64,000 nucleotides of DNA from Prostheceraeus crozeri (Eukaryota; Platyhelminthes; Polycladida; Euryleptidae): contig CAJQUW010012544.1 of the NCBI GenBank assembly GCA_907163375.1, positions 124,001-188,000 on the forward strand, given 5' to 3'. The position numbers were made by a program, and so were the translations under genes. Positions 1 to 11,822 of this stretch are shown here, one piece after another (position 1 is the stretch's first letter; every line of letters starts with the position of its first letter). Below the pieces are notes generated by a model. The model made no database searches. It had not been told where the DNA came from and saw only the letters and a program-made list of their open reading frames with translations.

Positions 1-2316
1 TTCATGATGAAATCACAGCTATTTGGTCATGGTTTATATTTCTTACACAGTCTTCAGGAAGTTGAGAAAATTTTCATTAATTTAAGTACTAAGTTCCTGT
101 GCAGTCGTAGACGCAGCGTAGTTGGTCCAACGATGACTCGTCGGCGCGGCTCAGTAAGCCCAAAAGTAGCTTATGGCAGCTAGAAAGACTGAACAAGGTG
201 ATGGACTTCACAACAGGCTGCTCAGTGTTTGTTTATCCTGGCAATGATCGGCAGGCGTACCTTTAATAACACCGAGATCGTCTGCAAATAGCACTTCATA
301 AAGTACTCCGCTACTGAAATCTTTGCAGATAAACCGTAATGTGCTTATTGTCTGTCAAAATAAAACTCTTGCGAATCAACCCGAACGTGATGCTGAATAT
401 GTAAATTCCAATGGAGATGAGAGCGGAATTGACAGATACAAATAAAGCAACATAACCGTATGTCGACTTGCAACATAGTACATAATATTATGCATTATAA
501 ATGATTGTTCTAAATATCATGCGTCATGCAGTGTATGCATACTATGGTATGTTCAACAATGGTCCTTTGCCTTATTTGTGAATCTACTTCAACCATTGTC
601 TGTGTCTAATCAGGCAGGCAGAATATTCTAATGTCCAATGTTTACACGTGCAACTTGACTGATGACACTTCGATCCATGAAAGAAAAGAATTGACAATGG
701 CATTGAACAAGGCGCATATTTAGCCGACAATTTTTGATGACACTCAGAGGATGATTGTCTGATGACGCACGAAGCAGGATTATTGAAGACATGTATTTGC
801 TTCCATTGTTTGTCCACTCCACTCTTCTGACTCATCATGGATCAAAAAGTGTAAGCAACCAAGTTGCAAGTGTAAACGCACCATAAGGCAATATGTCTAC
901 TTTATTACACTGACCACTTCCTCATCCAAGGCATTCTTTCCAGTTCTGGATGGAGCAGTGTTCCTATGCAGGCAACTCTCACCAAGTTGGAAGAGAAGCA
1001 ATTTCGAAAATTTGACCCGAGCCCAAAAACGGACCTACGTCAAGTTCCCCGACAGCTATGTTAGAACAAGAAGGGTTCAGTCCTAGCCCCTGCTGTATAC
1101 CAAGTTCGCATTGAATATTCAGTAACATAAAACTATGAAATATCAGAAAATCACATAGTATCATCTACAGTCCACAAATCAGCCTTACTGAAGTAGCAAA
1201 AAAGTAGCTTAAAACTTGAACACCGAAATAAGCTCTTATCAGGCATCTCGCATACATCCATGGCAACAGCTGACCGTTTTGAACTATTGAAACAATAAGA
1301 TGACTAATAAAAGTCTTCTCAAGACTCGAAACCGTTGTTCTGTCAAGTACAAATCTAATGCAGATTTCAACATGATGATTCATGTAATTAAATTTCGAAA
1401 ATCTTTATCTCCGATGAAAAGCAAATTATCAATATGTCTGCAAAAAGGAATAGGAAATGCTGCCCGTGACTTAAATCAAGCACATAGCTTGATAAACCAT
1501 CATGGCCCGATTATTGAGAAATGTACTTTGTCTGGAATTTGACCGCTTTCTGTCACGAATTTTATCAAGTTCATAAGTTCTTGCTAATGTCTTCAAGGAT
1601 GAATTAGCAACGAATGAAATGAGATTAAGTTGCCATACAAAATATGTGGAAATCTACGGCCAACACTCTTCCAACTGAAAGCAACAGTGAACAGGAAAAT
1701 CTCGTACGATATGAAAGAGATACAATTATGGAGAATTCTCCAATAAAGATTTCAGAAACGTAAATTATAAATAACTTAATGATGAAATGCTTTACACTGA
1801 CAAGGATTAGCCATTATGTATAGTCAAAAAGAAACATACAATTTTGAGATTGGAAAATATGTAATTGATTTTCAAAGAAAATTTTACTGGAAAATACTGA
1901 GTAATTAACTATGATCCTGGTAAAACATTAACAGTTTCGGCAAGCTGAATGAGCTTGGCTCACATTTTCTACAGAAAATCCATTTATATTTCACAGTGCT
2001 ATAATCTCTATGATTGTTGCTTCCATAATATAGTTTATATAGTTTTAATATAGTATATAGTTTATGCTTTATGCAATAAACAGTCTTTGTTGCACTCCTT
2101 CATTGAAATACATTAGCATATAGAAAGCTTTTCATCCTCTACAACGAAAATCATGCATAGAATTTGCATAGAATTTGCATAGAAATGCATGTACAATGGA
2201 CAGAGAAGCAGGTTATCTGATTTCAAAATTGCTTTGGTTTGATTTTCAAATCATGTTAAGGATCATGATCATAGATTCTGGTAGTTCTGTGAAATATAAA
2301 GTTACTTACAGAACTC
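1..2316. other. Non-coding stretch, no gene recognised
   Basis: AT-rich sequence with only short chance open frames on both strands. There is a small AT-rich simple patch near 2030-2065 and a short direct repetition of the word AATTTGCATAG near 2158-2185. No conserved domain, splice-bounded exon or known repeat end was recognised. Confidence 0.5.
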
Positions 2317-2435
2317 GTGCAAAGATATCCAGCTTAATTGCATTTTTCTCGATCAACAATCTATGCCCTGGCCCTTCGGGCTCGTGCATAGACATGTTGA
2401 TCTCAAAAAATGCAATAAAGCTGGATACTTTGCAC
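2317..2435. repeat. Near-perfect 119-bp hairpin (foldback)
   Basis: The sequence from GTGCAAAG to CTTTGCAC folds on itself along almost its whole length. The outer arms of about 42 bp differ at only a few positions. The centre continues the stem (CTATGC with GCATAG, then GGCCC with GGGCT) around a 3-nt TTC loop. This looks like a short foldback MITE. A transcribed hairpin RNA cannot be excluded from sequence alone. Confidence 0.7.
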
Positions 2436-3808
2436 TTGTTGTGTAATTAACTATTTGATGCGTGATTCATTGGCCGTGAATATTTGAATAAAGAAGAAGA
2501 GCTCCCTCACGGAAGAAATCTTTCATCACGAAATTGATTTTCAAGAAAGAGGATTGATAATTCTTACTACATAGTGTAGCAAATTATCTGACACTCCCAT
2601 TAACACGACATTATGTAATCGTCTCCATTCACGTCATAGCCGAAGCTCTCAAAGAACGTCTCAGCTGCTTCGATTGATTACGCAACAGCAGAACTAATCA
2701 AGTGCATTCCATGTACTTTCAAGGAAATGTCAATAACAATCTGACGGATACATGACACCATTTCCAACATCTGGAAAGAACAATGAACATCATCCGTTTC
2801 CAAATCGTGCTCAGAAGCGCCTCCATATCCCCGCGCCCGGTTCATCCCTCTCCTACCTATTTCACCTCTGCGGCATTATTTGGATCAGGGGATGGAATTT
2901 TATTGAGATTAATTGATTGAATCAGTTGTCAACAATGACTTCCAGACTAATATATAAAGTCATTGGTTGCCAATTACTCCAGTAAATTGCAATTATTCAC
3001 AAGTCAGAAAAGCGATTATGATAAGCTAAACAGCATTATCATAGGCCTACACAGTCGATAATATAATATTCTGTAGACCTACTCGCATTTAAAACCAAGA
3101 AAAGCTTGACTATGACCTAAAATAGCTTAATAGTTTGAATAGTGAAAACAGTTCTTAATTATCTATAGCATTTATTGAAACTCAAGTTGAAAAGCCTGGA
3201 ACTATAAAGCAGATCTGTTTCATATATTCCCATAATCATAGATCAATTCAAATTATGGTAAACATACACTTACTATCGCGATGGCGAGCGTGGCAGTGTT
3301 TCAAAGCTTGTACTGCGCTCGTGGAATTGAGGAGAATATTAATTGTCAGTCATTGCTTAATTTTGCTATCAGTGCATTTACATGTTTTGTCATGCAAATC
3401 AACGAACATAGTGATGCATGCATGTCATTACAGGTAAATTCTATTTCTGTAGGTGTTTTAATGCACCTTCGTAGACCTACGTGCTATGGAAATAGCTTTC
3501 TAAGTATTCAAAAATCAAGTGTCAATCATACAATCATTTTGTGGAAAGATCTTCCTAGATTTGGCAATGATACAAAATAATTGCAGGTAGTTAATAGCCA
3601 TCAAATGATGAGATCAATTAAGTTGCAATTCATTTCTTTCAACACCTGGTTTGAATGACATGAAATTCGCATGACTTGACACAACATATTTAGTGCATGG
3701 ACTTTCTAATGGTGGCATCCACTGTTTTATCTCTGAATCTTTTACTTCATCACTCAGGTAAGCATCGTCAGTGAACGCATTCCATATTTATTGCATCACT
3801 GAAGTATT
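2436..3808. other. Non-coding stretch, no gene recognised
   Basis: AT-rich DNA with two overlapping short open frames (3255-3580) that match no family I recognise. No repeat ends were seen. It ends at the first base of the tandem SINE. Confidence 0.45.
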
Positions 3809-4340
3809 GTGGTCTCCGTGACGTTGGAAGTGTCATTGGAAGTCGACAGGAAGGGCATTCGGTCTGCGTGGCACAGTGGTTACGTGCTTGGCATAGCGAT
3901 CTTCTGGTCCAGAGGTCAAGCCCCGAAAGTGTCATTGGAAGTCGATGGAAAGGGCATTCGGTCTCAATGGCACAGTGATTACGTGCTTGGCCTAGCGATC
4001 TTCCGGTCCAGAGGTCGAGCCCCGAAAGTGTCATTGGAAGTCGACAGAAAGGGCATTCGGTCTCTGTGGCACAGTGGTTACGTGCTTGGCCTAGCGATCT
4101 TCTGGTCCTGAGGTCAAGCCCCGAAAGTGTCATTGGAAGTCGAAAGAAAGGGCATTCGGTCTCTGTGGCACAGTGGTTACGTGCTTGGCCTAGCGATCTT
4201 CTGGTCCAGAGGTCGAGCCCCGAAAGTGTCATTGGAAGTCGTCAGGAAGGGCATCCGGACTAAAACATCACAACGCTCCAAAAAAGTCTAACTATGTCAG
4301 CACCGTCCAAGCCCCAGTATGAGGGAGTAGGGACGTTGAA
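3809..4340 (+). repeat. tRNA-derived SINE with its head tandemly amplified, 99-bp period
   Basis: The element opens with GTGGTCTCCGTG and ends with the SINE body seen elsewhere in the window (CAGCACCGTCCAAGCCCC, then GGAGTAG). The word GTGTCATTGGAAGTCG starts at 3830, 3929, 4028, 4127 and 4226, an exact 99-bp spacing four times over. Each unit holds a box-A-like TGGCACAGTGG and a box-B-like GGTCGAGCCCC, so four pol III-type heads are stacked head to tail. The first unit is cut short and only the last runs into the 3' body. Because 99 is divisible by three, the array is open on both strands as 33-residue repeats. I regard these frames as by-products and not proteins. Confidence 0.85.
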
Positions 4341-5199
4341 GTTTCATTTCAAGCATCGGTAAATTTCGGATTTCTGCATCATTTTCTTTCAGACGAAAAA
4401 GTTGAATAACAGAAATGACAGAGAACTGAACCGAATTCGCATTTGATTTAGAGGTTGCTCTGACTGCTGGAAACATGAAGATCAGGTAAATTCATTCAAA
4501 TCGATGCTTCAAACCGAAACTTTACAAACAAGTTGACATTCTTACTTAGTTATTAGTTCTATTCATCTTCTGACAAAGTTCCGACTATTCCCAATGCGAT
4601 GAGAACAGAAAATCTCTCATCTCTCAAACCGTTCCGCGGAGAGAAGTAAAATCTACTTATGCGTCAAATTCAGAGAGCTGTAAAAGTCTTGAAGCTTCAG
4701 ACGACTTTACAGCAGATGCCTCGTATTGATTTAGAAAAACAAACTTTCGACTTGACTTTCTCATAGCTTGAAATCAATTGTAGAACACTTGCGAATGTAT
4801 TGAAGGCATCCACATTACCTCTGAGACAAGTTTTGTAAATCAACAACGAAACTGATGTGCACCGACAGTAGGTTGACCTTTGCCATCCCTCTTATCATTA
4901 ACTTCTCGTACATCAGATCGCAATTAACAGGCGCTCATTCTTTACTTGTGAAGCAGTGATCTTACAACGTTGCTATTGTAGCGATGATGTCAACAAAAAT
5001 CATGAAATCTGTTTAGAAACTGTGCAAAGGTTAGAGAGGTATCGAAAGTTGGCAGATTAATTTCACATCAACAGTTTCAAGCTACTGCAAGACTCGAATA
5101 TCAAACTATCTGAATTTCAAAAGATGAAGGAAGATGAACCCAAAGAAATAGAAAAGTGAAAAAGGGAATATAGGAATTATAAAGGAGCATACACCAAAA
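4341..5199. other. Non-coding stretch, no gene recognised
   Basis: No open frame of note, no recognised repeat and no splice-bounded exon were seen between the SINE array and the LINE fragment. Confidence 0.45.
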
Positions 5200-5705
5200 A
5201 TTGCATGCTGACATCCAAAGCTCCCACCATGAAAATGAAAGGCCAGGTGTATTCTGCTTGTGTCCGTATCACGATGATGTAAAGGAGTGAGACATGGGCC
5301 GTGAAGTGATCAGATCATGAAGATTGAAAGAACAGAGAAGGCAATGGTGAGACGAATGTGCGGTGTGAGGCTGGCCGATGGACAGAGAAGTGAGAACCTA
5401 AGAAACATGATGCACCTGGAATGTATTTCCGATGCTCTGCAAAGAAGAAGACTGCGATGGTATGGCCACATTATGAGAAGAGATGAGAATGACTGGACTA
5501 AAAGATCTTTCCAGTTGGAGGTCGAAGGCAGAAGACCGAGAGAGAAGACCAAGGAAAACATGGTCGCAAGTCGTCTCCGAGGATCTTCACGCTCTGGACC
5601 TGAATCCAGCAATGGTCTACGATCGACAGGAGTGGAGGCGCAGCATCAGACAGCAACAACTGTCTGACCCCGTTCAACGTGGACAAGGACGCAGAACGGT
5701 GAAGT
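5200..5705 (+). mobile_element. LINE 3' fragment (reverse transcriptase C-terminus, RTE-like)
   Basis: Conceptual translation gives the C-terminal tail typical of one class of non-LTR retrotransposon ORFs: KMKGQVYSACVR, then MVRRMCGVRLADGQRSENLR, then RRRLRWYGHIMRRDENDW, LEVEGRRPRE and finally LNPAMVYDRQEWRRSIR before a stop near 5705. The WYGH-R motif and the basic tail are the diagnostic parts. The catalytic RT core is missing, so the copy is 5'-truncated. There are stops in the first 120 bp and a frame change near 5560, within the basic tail. Two other fragments of this type lie at 8045-8805 and 62395-62735. Clade assignment (RTE-like) is inference. Confidence 0.75.
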
Positions 5706-5889
5706 AATACACCAATAAGATAAGAATCTGGAGCTACCTTCCTAGGTTGTAGTAACTTTGACATACATCGGTATCCTAACGAAGCGCATTGGTCTTCTTA
5801 CTTTGCAGTTCTCAAAGTCTTCCTTCAACTGTCTCTTGCTTGAAACTCTGTCCTCCACTCAGCACTATCTGCACTTTCCAATTGGCATA

Positions 5890-6063
5890 GTGGTCATCGT
5901 GGCGCAGCGGCTTTGCAATAGTTAGGTCCTAATGTCGAGCCCCGAAAGCGTCATTGGAATTCTGCAGGAAAGGCATCCGAAATTCAAACATCACAAGGCT
6001 CAATGTCGATTCTGACTCTTACAACGCCGTCCAAGTCCCGGGGGGAAGTAGTAGTGAAGTCAA
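5890..6063 (+). mobile_element. tRNA-derived SINE, degenerate copy
   Basis: Same family as the SINE at 20626-20832: a tRNA-like head (GTGGCGCAGCGG, then TGTCGAGCCCCGAAAG), the middle word GTCATTGGAA, GGCATCCG, and the 3' body CCGTCCAAGTCCCGG followed by GGAAGTAGTAGTGAAG. Scattered substitutions suggest an older copy. Confidence 0.8.
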
Positions 6064-7243
6064 ATATTAATTTTCGAAGGTGCTGCATTCTCGCAAAAAT
6101 AGAAATCTATTCAAGGAAAGGAAACTGAGTGCGTTCGTATTTTTTGAATTGCAAATTGGAATAATGGGCTGAGTATTTCCCCAAGTTAGGAACCCAACAA
6201 CAAGCAATGATACTTCAACTGAACGGCGTCTGCTATTCCATGGACTATTGCGGCAAACTTGCAATGCTAAAATATGTTGAAAAACGGGGCAGGATTCTAA
6301 GGAGTACCTGTCTCCGTTCAAATAGCGGCTTATACAATGTGATTAATTTCACGCACACTTAATGCCACGTTGGAAAAAATAGTCACTTCTAGGTGTCCGA
6401 TGGAAAGACACACTTTATGCTTCTCATCTCTTTGTAAATTCACATTAGCATGTAAGTAAGTAAGTGTATATTTCATTCACAATAGAAATCAAAGGTAGAA
6501 CACCTAGTTCTCTAAAGTTAGGAATCAGGACACAAAGGAAAGTCAGCTGCTAATGTAAACGTTTGTCGTAGAGAGCGATTAGAAAAAGCAGTACATTATA
6601 AATACATCAGATTTATGCTTAAGTAATGTAAGTTAACTGATACAGCATATTATCTAATCGATGAATGTGTTATTTGAAAGAAGGGTCGCCATTGGAAAAA
6701 GGAGTTTCTCCGACGAGTTGCTAGGCGCTGTACAAATTGTCTCGACCGAAATGACTTTGATGCAACGGATGTTCAAGACAAAGTGAAATAGTTCATAGAA
6801 GTCGAAATGTACTTCGTTCACGACGCATTCTAATGTCAGGAAAATCAGACACAATTATCCCCTCAGATGAGTCTGTGCGCCCAGCGTAGAACTTTACTTA
6901 GAATGTAATCATTTTGTGTTGATATTCCTATCAACAATGGAGAACAGCATTCAATGACCAACAAAATCAGACCATAATGCACTCGAATAAGACAAGGCCA
7001 ATCAAGAAGCTTCTTCAACACTCTTACAGCATATAGTCGACGGCTCTGTCTGCCTGCTCTATTTCAGGTCCTCCTGGAAATAGATCCCAAATATTTTCAT
7101 TTCTGAGACTTATGACATCGGAATGACAGGAGGCACTTGATTGGAAGATTTAGGGATCCACAAATGCTTGCACTTGCTGATATTCAAACGTCAGCCAACA
7201 GATGATACCACTACAACATATTCTGATGCTCATCATAGGCTGA
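6064..7243. other. Non-coding stretch, no gene recognised
   Basis: Only short unrecognised open frames lie here. A small GTAAGTAAGT simple repeat is near 6452. Confidence 0.45.
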
Positions 7244-7415
7244 CAGCTTTAACGTCACTACACCTCCATACTGGGGGCTTGGACGGTCCTGACAGTCAGA
7301 CTTTTTTTGAGCGTTGTAGGACCTTTACTCATGATGCCCTTCTTGTCGACTCCCAATGACACTTTCGGGGCTCGATCTCTGGACCAACAGATCGCTAGGC
7401 CAAGCACTTAACCGA
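7244..7415 (-). mobile_element. tRNA-derived SINE
   Basis: Reverse-strand copy of the window's SINE family. Read on the minus strand it has the head (TTAAGTGCTTGGCCTAGCGA, then AGATCGAGCCCCGAAAG), the GTCATTGGGAG linker and the body ending in GGACGGTC and GGGGG complement words near 7275. The extreme 5' end is missing or diverged at 7405-7415. Confidence 0.8.
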
Positions 7416-8044
7416 CTTTGAAGACTGAAAGAAGTGCAGAATTATGTAGAATTAGTGATCGGAGGTTACTGATCTAATATTTGAAGGTTATATATCTGAT
7501 TTTCATTAAGTTTTGCTTATTGATAACAACAGTCTTTCATGTCGACTCTCAATTACATTTGCCGGTGTAGATGTCTTGACTAAAGGTATTCACTTTGTCA
7601 ATGATGGAAAGAGTCAAAACTCATTAACAAAATGAACACATTTACTGGGTCGGGCACTCCATTATAAGGTTGCAAGGAATACCTTATTAACCGCATAAAA
7701 ACAGTAGGCCTACTTAGACGCAATTTTTCAGAAATCTTTGAGTCGCATTTCAATATCGCTTTCAGAATTATATAAATGTGCAAGATCACCTCAATTGACT
7801 TCTTAACGTTTTGGGAAATGTTACATTAAAATGTAAGAAAATAATATAGATCAAAAACTCACATAATGCGACAGTTTGATGAATATCTATGTCAAATCAG
7901 TAGCACCCGTGTTTCATTAAAAATGCGGTCATTCAGATAAATCTACACGGGTTCTTCAAATTTTCTATAACATTTTTAAGAACATTTTTTTGTCGTCAAC
8001 TACGCCATCTAGAATGAATGGTTACTAGTCCAACTTTGAACAAT
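7416..8044. other. Non-coding stretch, no gene recognised
   Basis: No repeat boundary, exon or long frame recognised. A TAGGCCTA-type word (GTAGGCCTAC) occurs at about 7706, one of several such words scattered through the window. Confidence 0.45.
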
Positions 8045-8805
8045 ATTTTCTTACAGCTTCTCTTCTTCTTTGTCCGCGCCTGATTATTCCCACTAGGTGG
8101 GGTCGGCGGCCAGAATCCTTGCGCGCCAGAAGCTCCTGTCTAGACCGTCCACCAGGTCTACTCGCAGTGTCTTCAAATCCGTCTGTATGCTGTCCATCCA
8201 TCGCTTCCTCGGTCGCCCCCTTTGTCCTTTTCCCTGCACCACTTGTTCCATGGTCGCCCTTTGTCGGTCTTCTCCAGCCGCAGGACGTGTCCGTACCATC
8301 TCATTCGGATCTCTCTCACTCTTTCCACAATAGGGGTCACTCCAAGCTCCTTTCTTATCACTTCGCCTCTCACTCTATCCTTTAGAGTTACTCCTTTGAT
8401 TCTTCTTAGCATTCTCATTTCTGTCCTTTCCAGAAGTTGCTCCTATTTGAAAGTCATCGTCCAACATTCTGAGTCATATAGAAGTGCGGGTCTGATCATC
8501 TCCTTGTACCTTTTCGTTTTTATTTTCCTTGGCATCTTCTTATTGCACATGACTCCTGTCAGTTCTCTCTATTTTGTCCACACCGCCCTAACTGTGGCCT
8601 TGACTGCTTCTTCGGATCCTCCTTTCTCATTGGTTGTCACACCGAGGTACTTGAAACTCTATTCTTGCTTTAGTCTCACACCTTGATTGTCTTTGATATC
8701 CGCAAGTGAATCATTCCTGCTGCTGACCATCACCTCAGTCTTGTTTGTGTTGACTTTCAGGCCTATTTTCTTACAGCATTGTCTTATATCATGTTTTAAA
8801 CTGAT
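8045..8805 (-). mobile_element. LINE 3' fragment (RTE-like), minus strand
   Basis: Minus-strand translation from about 8800 downward gives the post-catalytic part of a non-LTR reverse transcriptase: CCKKIGLKVNTNKTEVMVSS, FKYLGVTTNEKGGSEEAV, RELTGVMCNKKMPRKIK, then MLRRIKGVTLKDRVRG, RMRWYGHVLRLEKTD and RGRPRKRWMDSIQTDLK, ending at a stop near 8093. Several frame changes and at least one in-frame stop break it, and it is 5'-truncated at about 8805, after the catalytic aspartates. About 760 bp remain of an ORF that is usually about 3 kb. Plus-strand open frames here are shadows. Confidence 0.85.
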
Positions 8806-10589
8806 GCGAATGCTTGCTGACACAGGCTTCAAAATTTAATTAACATGATTTCCCGATAAATAATAACTGGGTTAATTTTATAAAAATAATTTTCGTAACA
8901 TTCCTGCATGAAAATTCATACGAATGTTGAGATTACGAAGACAGGAATATAGTAGGCCCTACATGTCACAATTTTCGGTTTATATAAAGTTTTAAATGAA
9001 GCATTTCTCATATAAATCATATCGGTCACACCTGCACCAAACGTTCATTATATTTACAAGATCGGATGATATTCACACATATGCGTGATCGAAATAAATC
9101 AATTGTCGCGAATTTTCGGACCCTGTATTCATCAGGAAAATCAAACTTAGAGGATATTAACATCATATCATTCAGACGACGCAATGCAGCTGCAAGATAC
9201 ATAACTTTATGTCCTCTTGAAACTTGCACATGAATTTTGTCCTAATTGTTTCATGTTCACGAATTGATAACGCAGAAATGCTCGTAAATCAATTTCACCG
9301 GTGAATGAAATTGGTGCTTGTGTCGGTTTTTCTTGTTTGCTACATTCAAGTCTACACATTTATCGACCGATTCGATCTTATCTTTCTGAAACACACTTCA
9401 ATCAATTCACTACATTTCAAGTTTTGTAACACATGGAAGGAAAATTAAAGAAAGCAGAAAGAATCACTTAATAAAATATTTGAGTGTTCAGTATGAATTG
9501 GGCAATTGGTAAAAAGCGAGGGTAAAATTTCATTTACTTTCAAACTGCGTATGCATAATTATTGAATAAAAATGCTCTTACAACATCTTCGCTTTCATAA
9601 ATTAACTTAAAAAACACAGAGGAAATCTGCTGCTTTTTCACAGTCAACAGCACAGCAACCTCAGAGTCGCGATAACAATGTTTTCGCTTTGAATTTGACA
9701 AACATGAATTTTACTTTGAAGCAAAACAGCATGCTTGTCGCAAAAACATGCCATAAGGCTCATGTCCATAATTCCTCGATTCTTAGAAATCTACCCTTGA
9801 CTGATACGGTGACACCACAAAGACACACGTGTAGAGCAAATTAAAGATCAAAAATGGCGAAATTGTAGCCGATGACTATTGTGACCGCCAAACATGTTCC
9901 AAATCTCCTCAGTCGATGCTGATTGGACACGGAAACCCAAAGATGATGGCCAATGACGTGGCAGTCCAAGACATTCCCCCACCCTTGTAGTCACGCCCCG
10001 GCAGTCAAGTAAAATTCTAACCGGAAAGATTCTTAATTAATATTTTCATGCATAGCTCAAGTACGGTTCAACAGACAAATCTGCCTTGACTTTAATTTGA
10101 AATTGAAATGCACATACTGATTGATAAGCCGAAAGTGAAGCACTTTTGACTACCGATAGGAAATCAATAGTGTCAATGACTTTTAGTGAATTATATTTTG
10201 TCCACATTTAGGAGAGCATGGGGAGGGTAACTAATCAATCAAATAGGCCTACTAATTATTACTTAATATTTGTGAATGCTATTATGCTCATCGGTCATCA
10301 GATATTTCTTTTGTCAAGGAGATTTCACTGCATGTATCAAGAACGCGCTCAAAATCGGCTTCCTAATGTAGCAAAACTGCAAACTCGGAAACTTTCTCGA
10401 CCCTCGATTTTCGTCAATAGACAAAAAGCGAGTTTCGCGACTTTTTCCTTTCGTGAATCCACTCAACCTTTAGAATAGCCGCCAGACAGAATAATAAAGC
10501 ATTCACTTCGAAAATTATCAGCATGTCGAAAAAGTTTTTTACAATACTCAAGTAGCGAAGCTATTTTGAGCAATAATAAACTCACAAGC
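8806..10589. other. Non-coding stretch, no gene recognised
   Basis: AT-rich DNA with short chance frames. Nothing with conserved motifs, splice-bounded coding potential or clear repeat ends was found. Confidence 0.45.
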
Positions 10590-10990
10590 ATGATGTGCAC
10601 TCTATTTGCAGTCTACGATCTGTAATGCCTGTTGTTAGCTTTGCAATGTTTTGCCATGTTTTCCTACTATTTAAGATCAGTGGAGTTATACTCGTAGTTT
10701 AGTAAAACATAATTATGAGGAAATAATCCCTGCTTAGCCATATGATTCAATGTTCTACCGTGAACATGCCGGTAGGACACCGGCGAAATGCATCGGTCTA
10801 TAACTAGAGTGCCTTTTCACTTCACCGAATATCTAACGGTTGCCCTGCCCTACCACATTGAATCATAATTATGAGGCTTAAAAACAAGCTCCTACACAGA
10901 GTGGTTGAATAGAATTTGAAAAAGATAAATTTTCGTGCATTTCGTGATATTAAAGGTAGCGAAATTTCCCCCAGTTTACAGTACGCCAGT
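10590..10990 (+). repeat. Dispersed repeat, copy 1 (interrupted)
   Basis: Aligns by eye with 61634-61865. Both share GCATGATGT, TCTACGATCTGTA, TTTGCAATGTTTT, TTTAGTAAA, CAGAGT, TTTTCGTG and GCGAAA-TTTCC followed by GTTTACA. Copy 1 is longer because of an insertion after its GAGG (see 10721-10863). No coding content was seen. The family is not recognised. Confidence 0.6.
10721..10863. mobile_element. 143-bp insertion flanked by 13-bp direct repeats
   Basis: CATAATTATGAGG occurs immediately before (10708-10720) and after (10864-10876) this stretch. The related repeat at 61634-61865 runs straight through the equivalent point without it. Inside lies a perfect 12-bp inverted pair, ATGATTCAATGT (10742-10753) with ACATTGAATCAT (10855-10866), plus a small GCCGGT-ACCGGC hairpin. 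The direct repeats fit a retroposon-like target duplication, while the inverted pair fits a terminal-inverted-repeat element, so the class is undecided. Confidence 0.6.
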
Positions 10991-11410
10991 CATAATGAAA
11001 ATCAGTTGAAATGAGAAACTTGTCCGCATCGCCAAGCTTCAATGAATGCTGCCTCAAGAAACGCTCATAATAGGAAGGAAAAGTTAAAATTAAATATTTG
11101 ATGGAAACTTCCGTTCAAACCGTTACGCAGTGAGACGCACGCGATGGGAATCAGTGTTTCAACTAAATAAGCATCTGTTCAAGATGTGAGTTTATTAACT
11201 CGGTCAAAGCAGAAAATCACTTTCTCCTTTGCACTGTCAGTGTTATTGTGTGAAATAATGGCCATCGACTTGACACACTTTGGAAAGTCAAACTTATTGA
11301 TCACGCATTAATCAAGACCACTCGCTCTAATCCACGGATTCTCTAATTCATGTACTTGAAGCCGATAATGTTAAACTACAATTTTTGTGTTGTTCAACTA
11401 ACCGCATACT

Positions 11411-11822
11411 GTATTTTTCCGTGTATAATGCGTAATTTTCCCCGAAAATTTTAGTGTTAAGCTTGGGGTAGGTATAAAATTTTACTTATAGACTTTTATG
11501 ACTTCATTACCTAAGAAAAAATGAAAAGCATCGGAATTATTCAACTGGTTAAAGGATAGTCTATTCATTTAAAAACAATCTACGGCACAAAACAAAAACA
11601 ATCGGTTGTCTGATATTATAGTCTAGCAAAAAGTCAAGTCACAGCCACTACGGACACAGTCCCATGTGTTTTCTGTTTTTTAATAAAACTAGACGCGACA
11701 AGTATATTTCTTATTGCGCGAAACATCTCAGTTGAATTTTACGCAAGTTTGGGATACGTACTTTACATATCCCACGATTTTTGCTGTTGAGTGAAGGGTG
11801 GGCATTATACACGGAAAAATAC
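11411..11822. mobile_element. 412-bp non-autonomous element with perfect 21-bp inverted ends
   Basis: The left end starts GTATTTTTCCGTG (11411-11431) and the right end is its exact complement ending CGGAAAAATAC (11802-11822). All 21 positions match. The interior has no transposase-like frame. The target duplication is unclear, so the superfamily is not assigned. Perfect ends suggest a fairly recent insertion. Confidence 0.75.

Noticed and set aside
3768-4232. 154-codon minus-strand open frame of 33-residue repeats
   Set aside because: It follows from a 99-bp tandem SINE array. The plus strand is open as well, and nothing else supports a protein.
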